64,000 bases of DNA from Pontibacter chinhatensis (GCF_900113285.1 NZ_FOOT01000009.1:1-64000); one strand, 5' to 3'. Positions 25,866-34,619 are shown, counted from the stretch's first letter. The notes: a model not told the origin generated them from the letters alone. Translations and numbers: made by a program.

Positions 25866-26768
25866 ATGGAGGAAGCACCGTTACAGAAACTGGAGGATGA
25901 GCTGCTGCAGGAGCAGGGGGTAGAGCTGTGGGTAAAGCGCGAGGACTTGCTGCACCCGCACATCTCGGGCAATAAGTGGCGCAAACTCAAGTATAACCTG
26001 CAGGAGGCCAAGGAGCAGGGGCATCATACGTTACTTACTTTTGGCGGTGCCTACTCCAACCACATTGCGGCTACAGCAGCAGCTGGGAAAGAGTATGGCT
26101 TCAACACCATCGGCATCATCCGGGGCGAAGAGCACCTGCCGCTCAACCCCACCCTCAGTTTCGCCACCTCTTGCGGCATGGAGCTGCACTACATCAGCCG
26201 CGAAAAGTATAAACTGAAAGCCGAGCCGGATTTTCTGGAGGAACTGAAGCAAACTTACGGCAACGTACACCTGCTGCCCGAAGGCGGTACCAACCTGCTG
26301 GCCGTAAAAGGCTGCACGGAGATTGTGCAGGACATCCCCATAAAGTATGATTCCATCTGCAGCGCCATGGGTACGGGCGGCACACTGGCGGGCATTGTGG
26401 CGGGATTGGCAGGAGAGAAGCAGGTGCTTGGTTTTCCGGCCCTGAAAGGCGGGGAATTTCTAAAGCAGGATGTGGAGGAACTGGTGCAGGAATATAGCGG
26501 CCATACTTATACCAATTGGCAACTTATCACGGATTACCATTTCGGGGGCTATGCCAAGGTAAAGCCGGAACTGCTGGCCTTTATGGAGGAATTCGGTAAA
26601 AAGCACCACATCCCGCTGGAACCAATTTATACCGGCAAAATGATGTACGGCCTGTTTTACCTCATCCGGGAAGGATTTTTTACACGGGGCAGCCGGATTG
26701 TAGCGGTGCATACGGGCGGGCTGCAGGGCAACGCCGGCTTCCGGGAGCGGCTGGGGCTGCAGGTGTAA
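25866..26768 (+). CDS. D-cysteine desulfhydrase / ACC deaminase family protein
   Basis: A 300-residue fold-type II PLP enzyme. The lysine that binds PLP is in SGNKWRKLKYN (about residues 36-46), the family's nucleotide-like loop is TFGGAYSNHIAATAAAG (about 58-74), and the phosphate-binding glycine loop is SAMGTGGTLAG (about 166-176). Family members break D-cysteine to pyruvate, ammonia and sulfide, or deaminate 1-aminocyclopropane-1-carboxylate; sequence alone does not decide between them, and desulfhydrase activity is the commoner case. Confidence 0.85.
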   Translation: MEEAPLQKLEDELLQEQGVELWVKREDLLHPHISGNKWRKLKYNLQEAKEQGHHTLLTFGGAYSNHIAATAAAGKEYGFNTIGIIRGEEHLPLNPTLSFATSCGMELHYISREKYKLKAEPDFLEELKQTYGNVHLLPEGGTNLLAVKGCTEIVQDIPIKYDSICSAMGTGGTLAGIVAGLAGEKQVLGFPALKGGEFLKQDVEELVQEYSGHTYTNWQLITDYHFGGYAKVKPELLAFMEEFGKKHHIPLEPIYTGKMMYGLFYLIREGFFTRGSRIVAVHTGGLQGNAGFRERLGLQV

Positions 26769-26838
26769 GGCACTTTTGTAGCACAATATTTGTAACACCG
26801 TATGTGTACCTATAATCCGTAAACATACAAAGCACCAC

Positions 26839-27474
26839 ATGCCCCTACTTCGTTTTCTGTTCAAATTACTTCCCCTGGTTATACTTGTCTGGCTCGGCAT
26901 CTTTCTGTGGCGCACCGTCGGCGACTACTTTAGCAAGCCGGACGTGAAAGAGGAGCCGAAGGTGGTGGTAAACTTCAGTAACGTGCTTACTTCGGTGGAG
27001 GACCTGGGCCGGATGGAGCTGGTGCGCTATAATTTCAAGGATGTGGTGGAGTATGAAAAGGAGTTCTCGCGGTGGATTCCGAACTCGAAGGTGGCGCTGA
27101 TTGTGTCGGGCGAGGCTGTCGGCTGCCTGGATTTTACGAAAATAACGGAGGCCGACATCGAGTTCGTGGGTGACTCGGTGGTGCAGGTGGCGCTGCCGGA
27201 ACCGGAGATCTGCTATTACAAAATCGACCACAACAAGTCCAAAGTCTTCAGCAAGGAGAACACCTACTTTCAGGATGCCGACCTGGTGCAGGAAAGCTAC
27301 CGCTACGCCGAGGCCAATGTGAAGGAGGCCGCTTTGAGCTCCGGCATACTGCACCAAACCAAGGTAAACGCGGAGAAGATTTTAAAGCCGATGCTGGAAG
27401 AGATAACCGGCCGCCGCGTGGTGCTGGTGCCCCAGCGCAGAATCCAAAACCCGGAGATGGGGCCGAAGCGGTAG
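26839..27474 (+). CDS. DUF4230 domain-containing protein
   Basis: A 211-residue protein with one N-terminal transmembrane segment (about residues 8-26) and a mostly charged extracytoplasmic domain that matches DUF4230: VEDLGRMELVRYNFKDVVEYEK, ALIVSGEAVGCLDFTKI and VVQVALPEPEICYYKIDHNKS. The family's role is not known. It follows the PLP enzyme after 70 bases on the same strand. Confidence 0.85.
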   Translation: MPLLRFLFKLLPLVILVWLGIFLWRTVGDYFSKPDVKEEPKVVVNFSNVLTSVEDLGRMELVRYNFKDVVEYEKEFSRWIPNSKVALIVSGEAVGCLDFTKITEADIEFVGDSVVQVALPEPEICYYKIDHNKSKVFSKENTYFQDADLVQESYRYAEANVKEAALSSGILHQTKVNAEKILKPMLEEITGRRVVLVPQRRIQNPEMGPKR

Positions 27475-27546
27475 GGGATTAGTTTTTAACGGGCTCTGCT
27501 TAACTATGCGGAGTTAAGTTTTAGGTTTTGTTGACTTCAGTTATTC

Positions 27547-27933
27547 TTATTTCTCAAACTTTATTGGAATTTCTTGCCAGCCTTCTGATGGGGCTGCTAT
27601 TATGCTGTCTGGTACAGGTATATCTTGAAGTATTTCACTTATACTTGGTCTTTCCGCACTAAATTTCACAAAGTACCTACCAGGGACTCGGCTTCTATCA
27701 TTGTAGCGGTTTGAGCGAAGGTAACTTTCTCCGTTCACAACATATTCAAAACGAAGCTTTTTGCCCGATGCCACAGTCCAATATGTTTCAGTAGCAACTC
27801 CTATTGTATATCGAGGGTATTCACTCAAAAAGTTTTGCTCCCACTGGATATAAACTACAATTGCTGATAAGCTGCCGAAGAAAAGGATACATGGTATAAG
27901 CTTATGTATTATCCGGTTCTCTTTCTTGCTCAT
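27547..27933 (-). CDS. AT-rich orphan, single-pass membrane protein
   Basis: A 128-residue protein with one N-terminal transmembrane segment (IPCILFFGSLSAIVVYIQW, about residues 13-31) and a soluble domain of mostly strands with the motif SGKKLRFEYVVNGESYLRSNRYND, resembling the small DUF3592-like or immunity-protein-like domains that follow one membrane segment. That is a resemblance only. Its base composition is clearly AT-richer than its neighbours. Upstream lie two repeats (27973-28001 and 28073-28326), so the locus has accessory features. Confidence 0.65.
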   Translation of the reverse strand: MSKKENRIIHKLIPCILFFGSLSAIVVYIQWEQNFLSEYPRYTIGVATETYWTVASGKKLRFEYVVNGESYLRSNRYNDRSRVPGRYFVKFSAERPSISEILQDIPVPDSIIAAPSEGWQEIPIKFEK

Positions 27934-27972
27934 AGAGAAGTTTATACTTTTATATTAAAATCAACTATGTAT

Positions 27973-28001
27973 AGCGGTAAACCTACGCTTATCTGCACTA
28001 T
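27973..28001. repeat. 29-base intergenic repeat, copy 2
   Basis: This segment matches 451-479 at 27 of 29 positions. As with copy 1, it lies just upstream of an AT-rich minus-strand orphan gene, and its flanks (GTATA on one side, TATAC on the other) can pair with each other although their sequence differs from copy 1. Confidence 0.6.
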
Positions 28002-28072
28002 ATCTGGAGTATACTTTATGTACTAAGTACTGAACCAATGTACATAATATACAGAACTCACGCTTCTTCCTC

Positions 28073-28326
28073 CCGCAAGTTTAGCGAAGTATAACTTGTG
28101 GTTGTGCATGGCTGCAAGTTTGCAACTTGCTTTCTGCGGAGCAGAAAAATATACTCTTGTAGAAAGTATCTCTTCTTGAATGTAGCGGGTAATTAGCTGT
28201 AATTAATTACTTTTCGAAAGGCAGGCTGTTACCGAACTTTGCTGCTTTATTATGCCCCTCCGGGGCAGTGGAGTTACAAACTCAACACCATTTTAGCCAC
28301 AAGTTACGCTATCGCTAAACTTGCGG
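28073..28326. repeat. MITE-like element with about 30-bp terminal inverted repeats
   Basis: The left end (28073-28101, starting CCGCAAGTTTAGCGA) and the right end (28297-28326, ending TCGCTAAACTTGCGG) are imperfect inverted repeats over about 30 bases. The 195-base interior holds no gene and contains a smaller inverted pair (GCAAGTT and AACTTGC). This layout fits a non-autonomous mobile element; I could not identify a target duplication by eye. Confidence 0.6.
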
Positions 28327-28340
28327 CAGGTTATACTTTT

Positions 28341-28826
28341 CTATTCTTTCTCCAGCCCCTTTAGTGCATCCTGGATTAGGTCGTTTTCATAGCCTTTGCT
28401 CATGAGGTAGTAGGTGAGTTTCTGGCGGCGGGCGAAGGGGTTTTTCTCTTTTTCGGTGGCGTTCTTCTTCTCCAGCAGGTGTAGCAGGTTCTGCTCGTAT
28501 GCTTCGGGGTCAATCTCCTTCAAGCCTTGCTTGATGCAGTAGTCAGAGATGCCTTTGCTTTTGAGGCCCTGCATAATCTTGCGGCGGCCCCACTTCTTCA
28601 GGCCATACTTGCCGCGCACGTAGCTCTGGGCGTAGCGTTCCTCATCAATGAGTTTTTCCTGGCTCAGGCGCACGATCAGTTCCTCCACATCGTCGGGCTC
28701 GAGGCCGTAGGAATAGAGTTTGTCGCGCACCTCCTGCTGGGTGCGGTCCTGGTAGGCGCAATAGGCGGCAGCTTTTATCAGCGCCTCCTTGGGGGTGTAG
28801 GTTTTCTGCTTCTTGTCGCGTTCCAA
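28341..28826 (-). CDS. recX: RecX family regulatory protein
   Basis: A 161-residue RecX-type protein made of three-helix repeats. Typical motifs are AAAYCAYQDRTQQEVRDKL, VEELIVRLSQEKLIDEERYA and the central YGLKKWGRRKIMQGLKSKGI, followed by a late RQKLTYYLMSKGYENDLIQDAL. RecX proteins inhibit RecA filament growth. recA is not next to it. The start is a TTG, because an in-frame stop lies four codons upstream and no ATG is close. A TATCTTTG box (28846-28853, minus strand) 19 bases upstream is a good -7 element. Confidence 0.88.
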   Translation of the reverse strand: MERDKKQKTYTPKEALIKAAAYCAYQDRTQQEVRDKLYSYGLEPDDVEELIVRLSQEKLIDEERYAQSYVRGKYGLKKWGRRKIMQGLKSKGISDYCIKQGLKEIDPEAYEQNLLHLLEKKNATEKEKNPFARRQKLTYYLMSKGYENDLIQDALKGLEKE

Positions 28827-28860
28827 AAGTATAAATCAGCTTTTACAAAGATAAAACAAG

Positions 28861-29090
28861 TTTAAGAGTTAGAGGGTTTGGGAGTTTAGGAGTTAAATAT
28901 TAGTAGGGACAGGTCGCGACCTGTCCGCGCGATAACAGCAGCGATGAAGCTTATACTTCAGCTAAAGCAATTACCAGACTCCCCGCCTTAGCCTTTATCG
29001 AGGGCCCCCTACCCCCAGGAGGGGTTAGGGGCGGTTGGGCCCAGTACCACAATCCTAAAATCCTGAAAATCCTGATTCAGACCAGCAATT
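28861..29090. repeat. Mosaic intergenic repeats including a 20-bp palindrome
   Basis: From left to right: a GTTTGGGAGTT-like run, the palindrome GGACAGGTCGCGACCTGTCC at 28907-28926, AGACTCCCCGCCTTAGCC, GGGTTAGGGGCGGTTGGGCC and AATCCTGATTCAGACC. The order is the same as at 25572-25865 and the reverse of 34700-34985. Downstream of it, TACCTTTG at 29095-29102 is the likely -7 box of the exporter gene at 29120. Confidence 0.75.
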
Positions 29091-29119
29091 AGCTTACCTT
29101 TGCGGCAGGAAAGTACAAG

Positions 29120-29998
29120 ATGAAGTTATCAAAAGGAGTGGTATACATGCTGCTGTCGACGTTCTTTTTTGCGTTGATGCAGGTGTGCGTGAAGTGGGTG
29201 CCGCATATTCCGGCCGAAGAGATTATCGTTTTCCGATCGCTTATCTCGCTGGCGATAAGCCTGTGGTTTTTGCGCAGGGCGGGCGTGAGCGTGTGGGGCA
29301 ACAACCGCAAATGGCTGCTGGCGCGCGGGGCCTTCGGGGCAGTGGCCCTGATTCTATACTTCAATGTGCTGCAAAATATACCCTTGGCTACGGCAGCCAC
29401 AATACAATACCTTTCGCCTATTTTTACAGCCATCCTGGGCATTTTCATCGTCAAGGAGCGGGTACGGCCGTGGCAGTGGTTTTTCTTCCTGGTGTCGTTT
29501 GTGGGCATCCTGGTAATCGAGGGCGTGGAGACGAATGTGGATAGTTTATACTTGTGGCTGGGCGTGGCGAGCGCCGTGTTTACGGGAGTGGCCTATAGCA
29601 TTGTGCGCAGGCTGAACGTGCAGGAGCACCCGCTGGTCATCATCTTTTATTTTCCGCTGGTGACGCTGCCGGTAGTAGGCGTTTATACGTTGTTTAACTG
29701 GGTGCAGCCCGAGGGCTGGGATTGGCTTGTGCTGCTGCTGGTGGGCCTGTTCACACAGCTGGGGCAGTACTACATGACGCTCTCTTACCAAAGTGAGGAG
29801 ATATCCAAAGTTGCTAACCTCACTTACATCGGCATTATTTACGCGCTGCTGTTCGGCTTCTTTTTCTTCGGGGAGATGCTAAACGTCTGGACCTACGTAG
29901 GGATGGCGCTCGTGCTGCTGGGCGTGATACTGAATGTGCAGTACAAAAACAGGCTTGGCAAAAATGCAACCCTGGCCACCAAATCCGGCTCTAAGTAA
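29120..29998 (+). CDS. DMT family (EamA) exporter
   Basis: A 292-residue membrane protein with ten hydrophobic segments arranged as two EamA repeats, as in the drug/metabolite transporter superfamily (for example VVYMLLSTFFFALMQVCVKW at the start, and LSPIFTAILGIFIVKERVRPWQW at the end of the first repeat). These proteins export metabolites or amino-acid-related compounds across the inner membrane; the substrate is not predictable. It begins 17 bases after a TACCTTTG promoter box. Confidence 0.9.
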   Translation: MKLSKGVVYMLLSTFFFALMQVCVKWVPHIPAEEIIVFRSLISLAISLWFLRRAGVSVWGNNRKWLLARGAFGAVALILYFNVLQNIPLATAATIQYLSPIFTAILGIFIVKERVRPWQWFFFLVSFVGILVIEGVETNVDSLYLWLGVASAVFTGVAYSIVRRLNVQEHPLVIIFYFPLVTLPVVGVYTLFNWVQPEGWDWLVLLLVGLFTQLGQYYMTLSYQSEEISKVANLTYIGIIYALLFGFFFFGEMLNVWTYVGMALVLLGVILNVQYKNRLGKNATLATKSGSK

Positions 29999-30045
29999 GC
30001 AGGAAGCACCCTCAAAGTATAAAACCCAAATTGCATTAACCCACT

Positions 30046-30109
30046 CCTACCCCTCCGAGGAGGGGAATCAGATTACACTTGTAGAAATTCCCCTCTTGGG
30101 AGGGGTAGG
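30046..30109. repeat. Long imperfect palindrome (GC-rich hairpin)
   Basis: Two 23-base arms, CCTACCCCTCCGAGGAGG at the left and CTCTTGGGAGGGGTAGG at the right, pair at 21 of 23 positions around an 18-base loop. It lies downstream of the exporter gene at 29120 and could end transcription, but lacks a T run. It is made from the CCCCTCCGAGGAGGGG module seen in other gaps. Confidence 0.65.
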
Positions 30110-30236
30110 TTTGCTCCTGCATGTTATTTAAAATTGAAACTCGATTTAAAGTATAATAAAGTATAGTTTATACTGACGATTAAGGGTTTCCTGCGTATCT
30201 TTTTAGCTGATATGTTTGCTACTAACCCTTTAGCAC

Positions 30237-32828
30237 ATGCGCCACACCTACCTGCTTTTGCTGCTGCTCTTGTTGCCTGTCCTAAGTATGGCGGGCATCC
30301 TGCGCGGCCGCGTCACAGATGAAAACAACAAGGGGCTGCCCTTTGCCAGCATCTACATCAAAGAAACCGCCAGCGGCACCGCCACCAACGACCAGGGCCT
30401 GTACCAACTGCAGCTCAGCCCCGGCACTTATACCTTCGAGTTTAAGTACGTCGGCTACCGTGCCCATACCCAAACCGTCACCATCGGCGAGGCGGCGCAG
30501 GAGTTGAACGTGCAGCTGCAGCCCGAGGTGCTCAACCTGAAAGAGGTGGTAGTGAAAGCCTCCGACGAGGACCCTGCCAACGCCATCATGCGCAACGCCA
30601 TCCGGCTGCGCAAATACCACCGCGACGAGGTGAACGCCTGGAGCGCCCGCGTGTACATGAAGGGCGTGGCCCGTATGGATAAGGTGCCCTCCAAGGTGCT
30701 GGGCATTAAGATTGTGGATGTAGATACGGGCATTGTATACTTGTCGGAGTCGGTGTCGGAGCTGGCGTTTAAAAAGCCGAACAAGGTTTCGGAGCGGATG
30801 ATATCGAGCAAGGTGAGCGGCCAGAAGCGGGGCTTCAGCTTTAACCAGGCCTCCGAGATGAACATCAGCTTCTACGACCCACTGCTGAAGGTGGAGGGCC
30901 TGAGCGAACGCGGGTTTGTGTCGCCGCTGGCCAACAACGCCTTCATGTTTTACCGCTTCGAGTACCTGGGCACCTTTCAGGAGAACGGCCGCACCATCAA
31001 CAAGATAAAAGTCATTCCCCGCCGCAAACACGACCCCGTTTTCTCGGGCAACATCTACATTGTAGACGGCAGCTGGCGCATTCATAGTACCGATCTCAGG
31101 CTCACCAAAGATGCCGGAATTGAGTTTGTGGACTGGATACGGGTGCGGCAGGTATACGCGCCGGTGGCCGCGGAAGTATGGATGCCGGTGTCGCAGCGCT
31201 TTAGCTTTGAGGGCGCGGGTCTGGGCTTTAAGGGCAGTGGCTACGCGATGGGCGTGTATTCTAACTACAAAGTGCAACCCGCCTATGCCACTCCGCCACG
31301 GGTGGAGGAAGTGGAGCCGGAACCAACCCCGGAAGCAGAAGTAGCCGCAGCCAGGCCAGCCAAAAAACCAACGTATAAAGTAGTGGCACCACAGGAGGCA
31401 ACGCCACCGGCACAGCCCGTAGTAAGCGATGAGCTGTTTAGCAAGGAGGTGCTGCTGGTGGAGAAGGACGCCAACAAGCGCGACTCGGCCTATTGGGCTT
31501 CCATCCGGCCGGTGCCGCTCACGCAGGAGGAGGTGGTGGATTACCATAAAAAAGACAGCCTGGAAGTGGTCAAAAATTCCAAACCTTACCAGGACTCGCT
31601 CGACGCGGTACGCAACAAGCCTTCCTTCGGTAGTTTTCTGATGGGCGGCTATACGTACTCGAAGAGCTACGAGCGCAGGTTTTACCGCTTTGACCCGCTG
31701 CTGAGCCTGACGGGTGGCCCGAGCATCCTGCAATATAACACCGTGGAGGGCGTGGCAGCTGATGTGCGCGTGAATTACCGCAAGACGTTCGAGGACCGGA
31801 CCTACTACCAGGTAGAGCCTACGGTGCGCTATGGGTTTAGCAACCAGAAGTTGAACGCCAAGCTACTGCTGAGCTACCAATACGACCCCGTTAAAAACAG
31901 CACCATCAGCGTGGAAGGCGGCCGCTATGTAGCCCAGATCAACAACCAGAATCCTATCTCGCCCTTCGTCAACACGCTTTATACTTTGTTTGCCGAGCGT
32001 AACTACCTCAAGCTCTACCAGCGCGACTTTGGGCAGGTGAGCTACCGCAGCGAGCTCTGGAACGGCTGGAGGCTGAACACATCCCTGAACTATGCGCACC
32101 GCATGCCGCTCGAGAACACGACCGACTTCAGCTTCAGGGAGCGCGGCACCGACGAGCCAAGCCGCTTTACGTCCAACGTACCGGTAAACGCCGAGCTGGA
32201 GGACGCCTCCTTCACGCCGCACCAGGCGCTGACTTTTACGGCTGCGCTGAGTATAAGGCCGGGCCAGCGCTACATCTCCCGCCCCGATAACAAAATCAAC
32301 CTGCCCTCTAAATACCCGACCCTTACCCTGAGCTACCGCGGAGGCTTTAAGGCTTTGGGAGGCGATGTGAAGTATAACACGGCGGGCTTAAGTATAGCCG
32401 ATGATGTAAGCCTTGGCCTGCTGGGGCGCAGCAAGTATAGCGTGCTGGGGGCCGTGTTCTGGGGCAAGGAGGACATGCGCCTGCTGGACTACAAGCACTT
32501 TAACGGCAACAGAACGCTCATCGCAGGCACTTACGAGGGCTTCCAACTGCTCGACTACTACCGCTACAGCACCAACAACCGCTACCTGGAGGCGCACTAC
32601 GAGCATCACTTCAATGGCTTCCTGTTCAACAAGATACCGCTGTTCCGCAAGCTCAAGTGGCAGGAGGTGGTGAGCTTAAATTACCTGAACACGCAGGAGT
32701 CGCGGCACTACCTGGAGCTGGGGCTGGGCATCGAGCATATTTTTAAGGTATTCCGGGTAGATTTTGTGACCTCTTTCCAGGAAGGCAACAAAGCCAGGAC
32801 AGGAGTAATGGTGGGCTTCGGGTTCTAA
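30237..32828 (+). CDS. DUF5686 protein with carboxypeptidase-like regulatory domain
   Basis: An 863-residue outer-membrane-type protein. After a signal peptide (about residues 1-18) comes a carboxypeptidase D regulatory-like domain (GRVTDENNKGLPFASIYIKE ... FKYVGYRAHTQTV, about 22-105), then the DUF5686 region that begins VKASDEDPANAIMRNAIRLR. The C-terminal half has alternating aromatic strands (YQYDPVKNSTISVEGG, TLSYRGGFKAL) ending in ARTGVMVGFGF, typical of a beta-barrel with a C-terminal aromatic residue. It is likely an outer-membrane protein of unknown function. A proline/alanine-rich insert lies at about residues 355-400. Confidence 0.85.
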   Translation: MRHTYLLLLLLLLPVLSMAGILRGRVTDENNKGLPFASIYIKETASGTATNDQGLYQLQLSPGTYTFEFKYVGYRAHTQTVTIGEAAQELNVQLQPEVLNLKEVVVKASDEDPANAIMRNAIRLRKYHRDEVNAWSARVYMKGVARMDKVPSKVLGIKIVDVDTGIVYLSESVSELAFKKPNKVSERMISSKVSGQKRGFSFNQASEMNISFYDPLLKVEGLSERGFVSPLANNAFMFYRFEYLGTFQENGRTINKIKVIPRRKHDPVFSGNIYIVDGSWRIHSTDLRLTKDAGIEFVDWIRVRQVYAPVAAEVWMPVSQRFSFEGAGLGFKGSGYAMGVYSNYKVQPAYATPPRVEEVEPEPTPEAEVAAARPAKKPTYKVVAPQEATPPAQPVVSDELFSKEVLLVEKDANKRDSAYWASIRPVPLTQEEVVDYHKKDSLEVVKNSKPYQDSLDAVRNKPSFGSFLMGGYTYSKSYERRFYRFDPLLSLTGGPSILQYNTVEGVAADVRVNYRKTFEDRTYYQVEPTVRYGFSNQKLNAKLLLSYQYDPVKNSTISVEGGRYVAQINNQNPISPFVNTLYTLFAERNYLKLYQRDFGQVSYRSELWNGWRLNTSLNYAHRMPLENTTDFSFRERGTDEPSRFTSNVPVNAELEDASFTPHQALTFTAALSIRPGQRYISRPDNKINLPSKYPTLTLSYRGGFKALGGDVKYNTAGLSIADDVSLGLLGRSKYSVLGAVFWGKEDMRLLDYKHFNGNRTLIAGTYEGFQLLDYYRYSTNNRYLEAHYEHHFNGFLFNKIPLFRKLKWQEVVSLNYLNTQESRHYLELGLGIEHIFKVFRVDFVTSFQEGNKARTGVMVGFGF

Positions 32829-32901
32829 GGCAGTTGGTTGTTGGATAACCAAATAAGCGCCAGGGCCGTTAAAAAAGCCAGTGAACTAACGAACAAGAAC
32901 C

Positions 32902-33219
32902 ATGAAGACATCAGATATAGTAAAATCAGGCCTGGCCCTGGCTTTTGCGAGTGTTGTAGGATTTGGCTGTGGAAATAGCGCCACCACCGAACAAGAGGAA
33001 CGTGACATCGGCACCTCGGAGGCGGTTGTAGAGGGGAATGACGCCGCAGCAAACCTAAACAACCCGCGCCCGGCCCCCATCGGCGATACAGCCGTAACCG
33101 GTGAGCAAGCCGACCAGTTCGGCGACTTACCTCCCAACGTAGACACCGCCGCCCGCGAAATGCAACAACTGGATAAGCAGCGACAGCAGCAGCAGCAACG
33201 CGGCACTACCACGAATTAA
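32902..33219 (+). CDS. Small hypothetical lipoprotein
   Basis: A 105-residue protein with a signal segment and lipobox-like VGFGC (Cys at residue 23). The mature part is acidic and polar, with a Gln run at the end (QRQQQQQRGTTTN). It may be another disordered lipoprotein like those at 14478 and 16489, though it has no GTTT repeats. No family was recognised. It follows the DUF5686 gene by 73 bases and ends before a clear terminator. Confidence 0.65.
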   Translation: MKTSDIVKSGLALAFASVVGFGCGNSATTEQEERDIGTSEAVVEGNDAAANLNNPRPAPIGDTAVTGEQADQFGDLPPNVDTAAREMQQLDKQRQQQQQRGTTTN

Positions 33220-33233
33220 GTATAAAAAGTATG

Positions 33234-33272
33234 AAAAGCTCCTCACCGGCGGTAGTTGGTGAGGAGCTTTTG
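33234..33272 (+). terminator. Terminator after the small lipoprotein gene
   Basis: AAAAGCTCCTCACC and GGTGAGGAGCTTTT form a perfect 14-bp stem around a ten-base loop, followed by a T-rich stretch. Confidence 0.9.
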
Positions 33273-33292
33273 TTTTTGGGGAGGGGTAGAGT

Positions 33293-33585
33293 GACACCTA
33301 AGAGTAGGGTAGGGTGTTTAGCAGAATCGGGTCCAACCACCCCTGGCCCCTCCTTGGCCAATGCGGGGAGCCTGTAGTTACTGATGCAGGAGTATAGGTT
33401 TTATAGTTGATGTTCTCGCGCGAACAGTTCGCCTTCTGTCCCTATAGAGTATATACCCACCCCCAGCCCCTCCGAGGAGGGGAATTATACTTGCTTCACT
33501 CTTTGTCATCTCGAGCAGGGCGAGAGAGCTATCGGGAATTCTCTTTAGATCTCTCACTCCGTTCGAGATGACAGCAAGGGCAGCA
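33293..33585. repeat. Mosaic repeats with inverted-repeat element, copy 2
   Basis: The gap holds the CCAACCACCCCTGGCCCCTC and GCGGGGAGCCTGTAG modules, a diverged version of the 20-bp palindrome region (around 33412-33445), the CCCCTCCGAGGAGGGG module, and at 33504-33573 an element with perfect 11-bp ends TGTCATCTCGA and TCGAGATGACA, related to 22145-22250. The module order matches 21950-22250. No gene is seen. Confidence 0.75.
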
Positions 33586-33644
33586 GCTACGAAGTATAGC
33601 AGAAACAGGTAGAAACCTGCACCCCTACAGCTTCACAGACCTCC

Positions 33645-34592
33645 TTACTTCACCACCGCCGTAGTGCCGACTGGTGGTATCACCAGCCCATCACCCCGCT
33701 TCTTGCGGCCCTTCAGGTTAAGGTTGTAAATGATGACGGATATGAAAATTAGGATATAGGCCGCTACTTTGGTGCCTGTGGTGTGTTCGCCAAAGTATAA
33801 AAAGGCCATCAGGAAGTTGATGATCGGGTTGATGTACATCAGGATACCGATGGTGCCCGAAGTGAGCTCTTTAAGAGCAAACAGGTTCAGAAATAGCGGC
33901 AGCACCGTAAACACCGCGCTCAGCAGGCCCACATACACAAAAAAGTGCGCATCCAGCTGGGCGTTGCCGCCGGTAAAGAAAGTATAAAAAGGCCCGATAA
34001 ACGCGAAAGCCAGGAGCAATTGCAGTTTCAGGAGCACAATCTTGTCGTAGGCTTTCATGAGGCGCTGCGTGATCAGGTAAAAGGCGTAGCTCAGGGCAAT
34101 CAGCAAACTGAAGAGCAGGCTCGACAGCTCGCCGCTGCCAATCAAGGCGCAGCTCAGGGCACTCAGCCCGATGGCCAGCCACTGGTTTACGCGCAGCTTC
34201 TCCTTGAGCAATAAAAACCCGAGTACCGCCGTAAGTATAGGGCAGAGCAGGTATGAGAAGGAGCCGGTTTGAATGTCGATGTGGTTGACCACGTAGATAA
34301 ACGACAACCAGTTGGTAGTGAGCAGCACTCCGCCCAGGAAAGTATAAAGTATAAACAGGCGCTTCTCGCGGGCCCTGGAATTCTTCACCTGTGTTAGCGT
34401 TGCCAGCAGTTGCTTACGGCGGAAAAGCAGCGAGACAAGCAGCAGCAAACCTACCGACAGCGCCACGCGAAAGTATAAAATCTGGCCGCTGGGATAGTCA
34501 GCAAGCGCCTTAAGCGGAAAGGGGATAAAGCCCCAGATAAGAAATGCCGCCAGGCCTGCCGCGTAATAAGGTTTTGTATTCGGTGTTTCCAT
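33645..34592 (-). CDS. rarD: RarD-like DMT (EamA) transporter
   Basis: A 315-residue membrane protein with ten hydrophobic segments. The start (YYAAGLAAFLIWGFIPFPLKAL), the motif ILYFRVALSVGLLLLVSL, and TNWLSFIYVVNHIDIQTGSF match the RarD branch of the EamA family, a group of putative exporters that includes the E. coli chloramphenicol-sensitive protein. The substrate is unknown. I chose ATG 34592 (METPNTKPYYAAG) over the upstream 34622 start because the extension is short. A TACCTTTG box lies at 34620-34627 on the minus strand, 27 bases upstream. Confidence 0.88.
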   Translation of the reverse strand: METPNTKPYYAAGLAAFLIWGFIPFPLKALADYPSGQILYFRVALSVGLLLLVSLLFRRKQLLATLTQVKNSRAREKRLFILYTFLGGVLLTTNWLSFIYVVNHIDIQTGSFSYLLCPILTAVLGFLLLKEKLRVNQWLAIGLSALSCALIGSGELSSLLFSLLIALSYAFYLITQRLMKAYDKIVLLKLQLLLAFAFIGPFYTFFTGGNAQLDAHFFVYVGLLSAVFTVLPLFLNLFALKELTSGTIGILMYINPIINFLMAFLYFGEHTTGTKVAAYILIFISVIIYNLNLKGRKKRGDGLVIPPVGTTAVVK

Positions 34593-34619
34593 GAAAAGCC
34601 GGAAATAGGGTAAAGCGAG

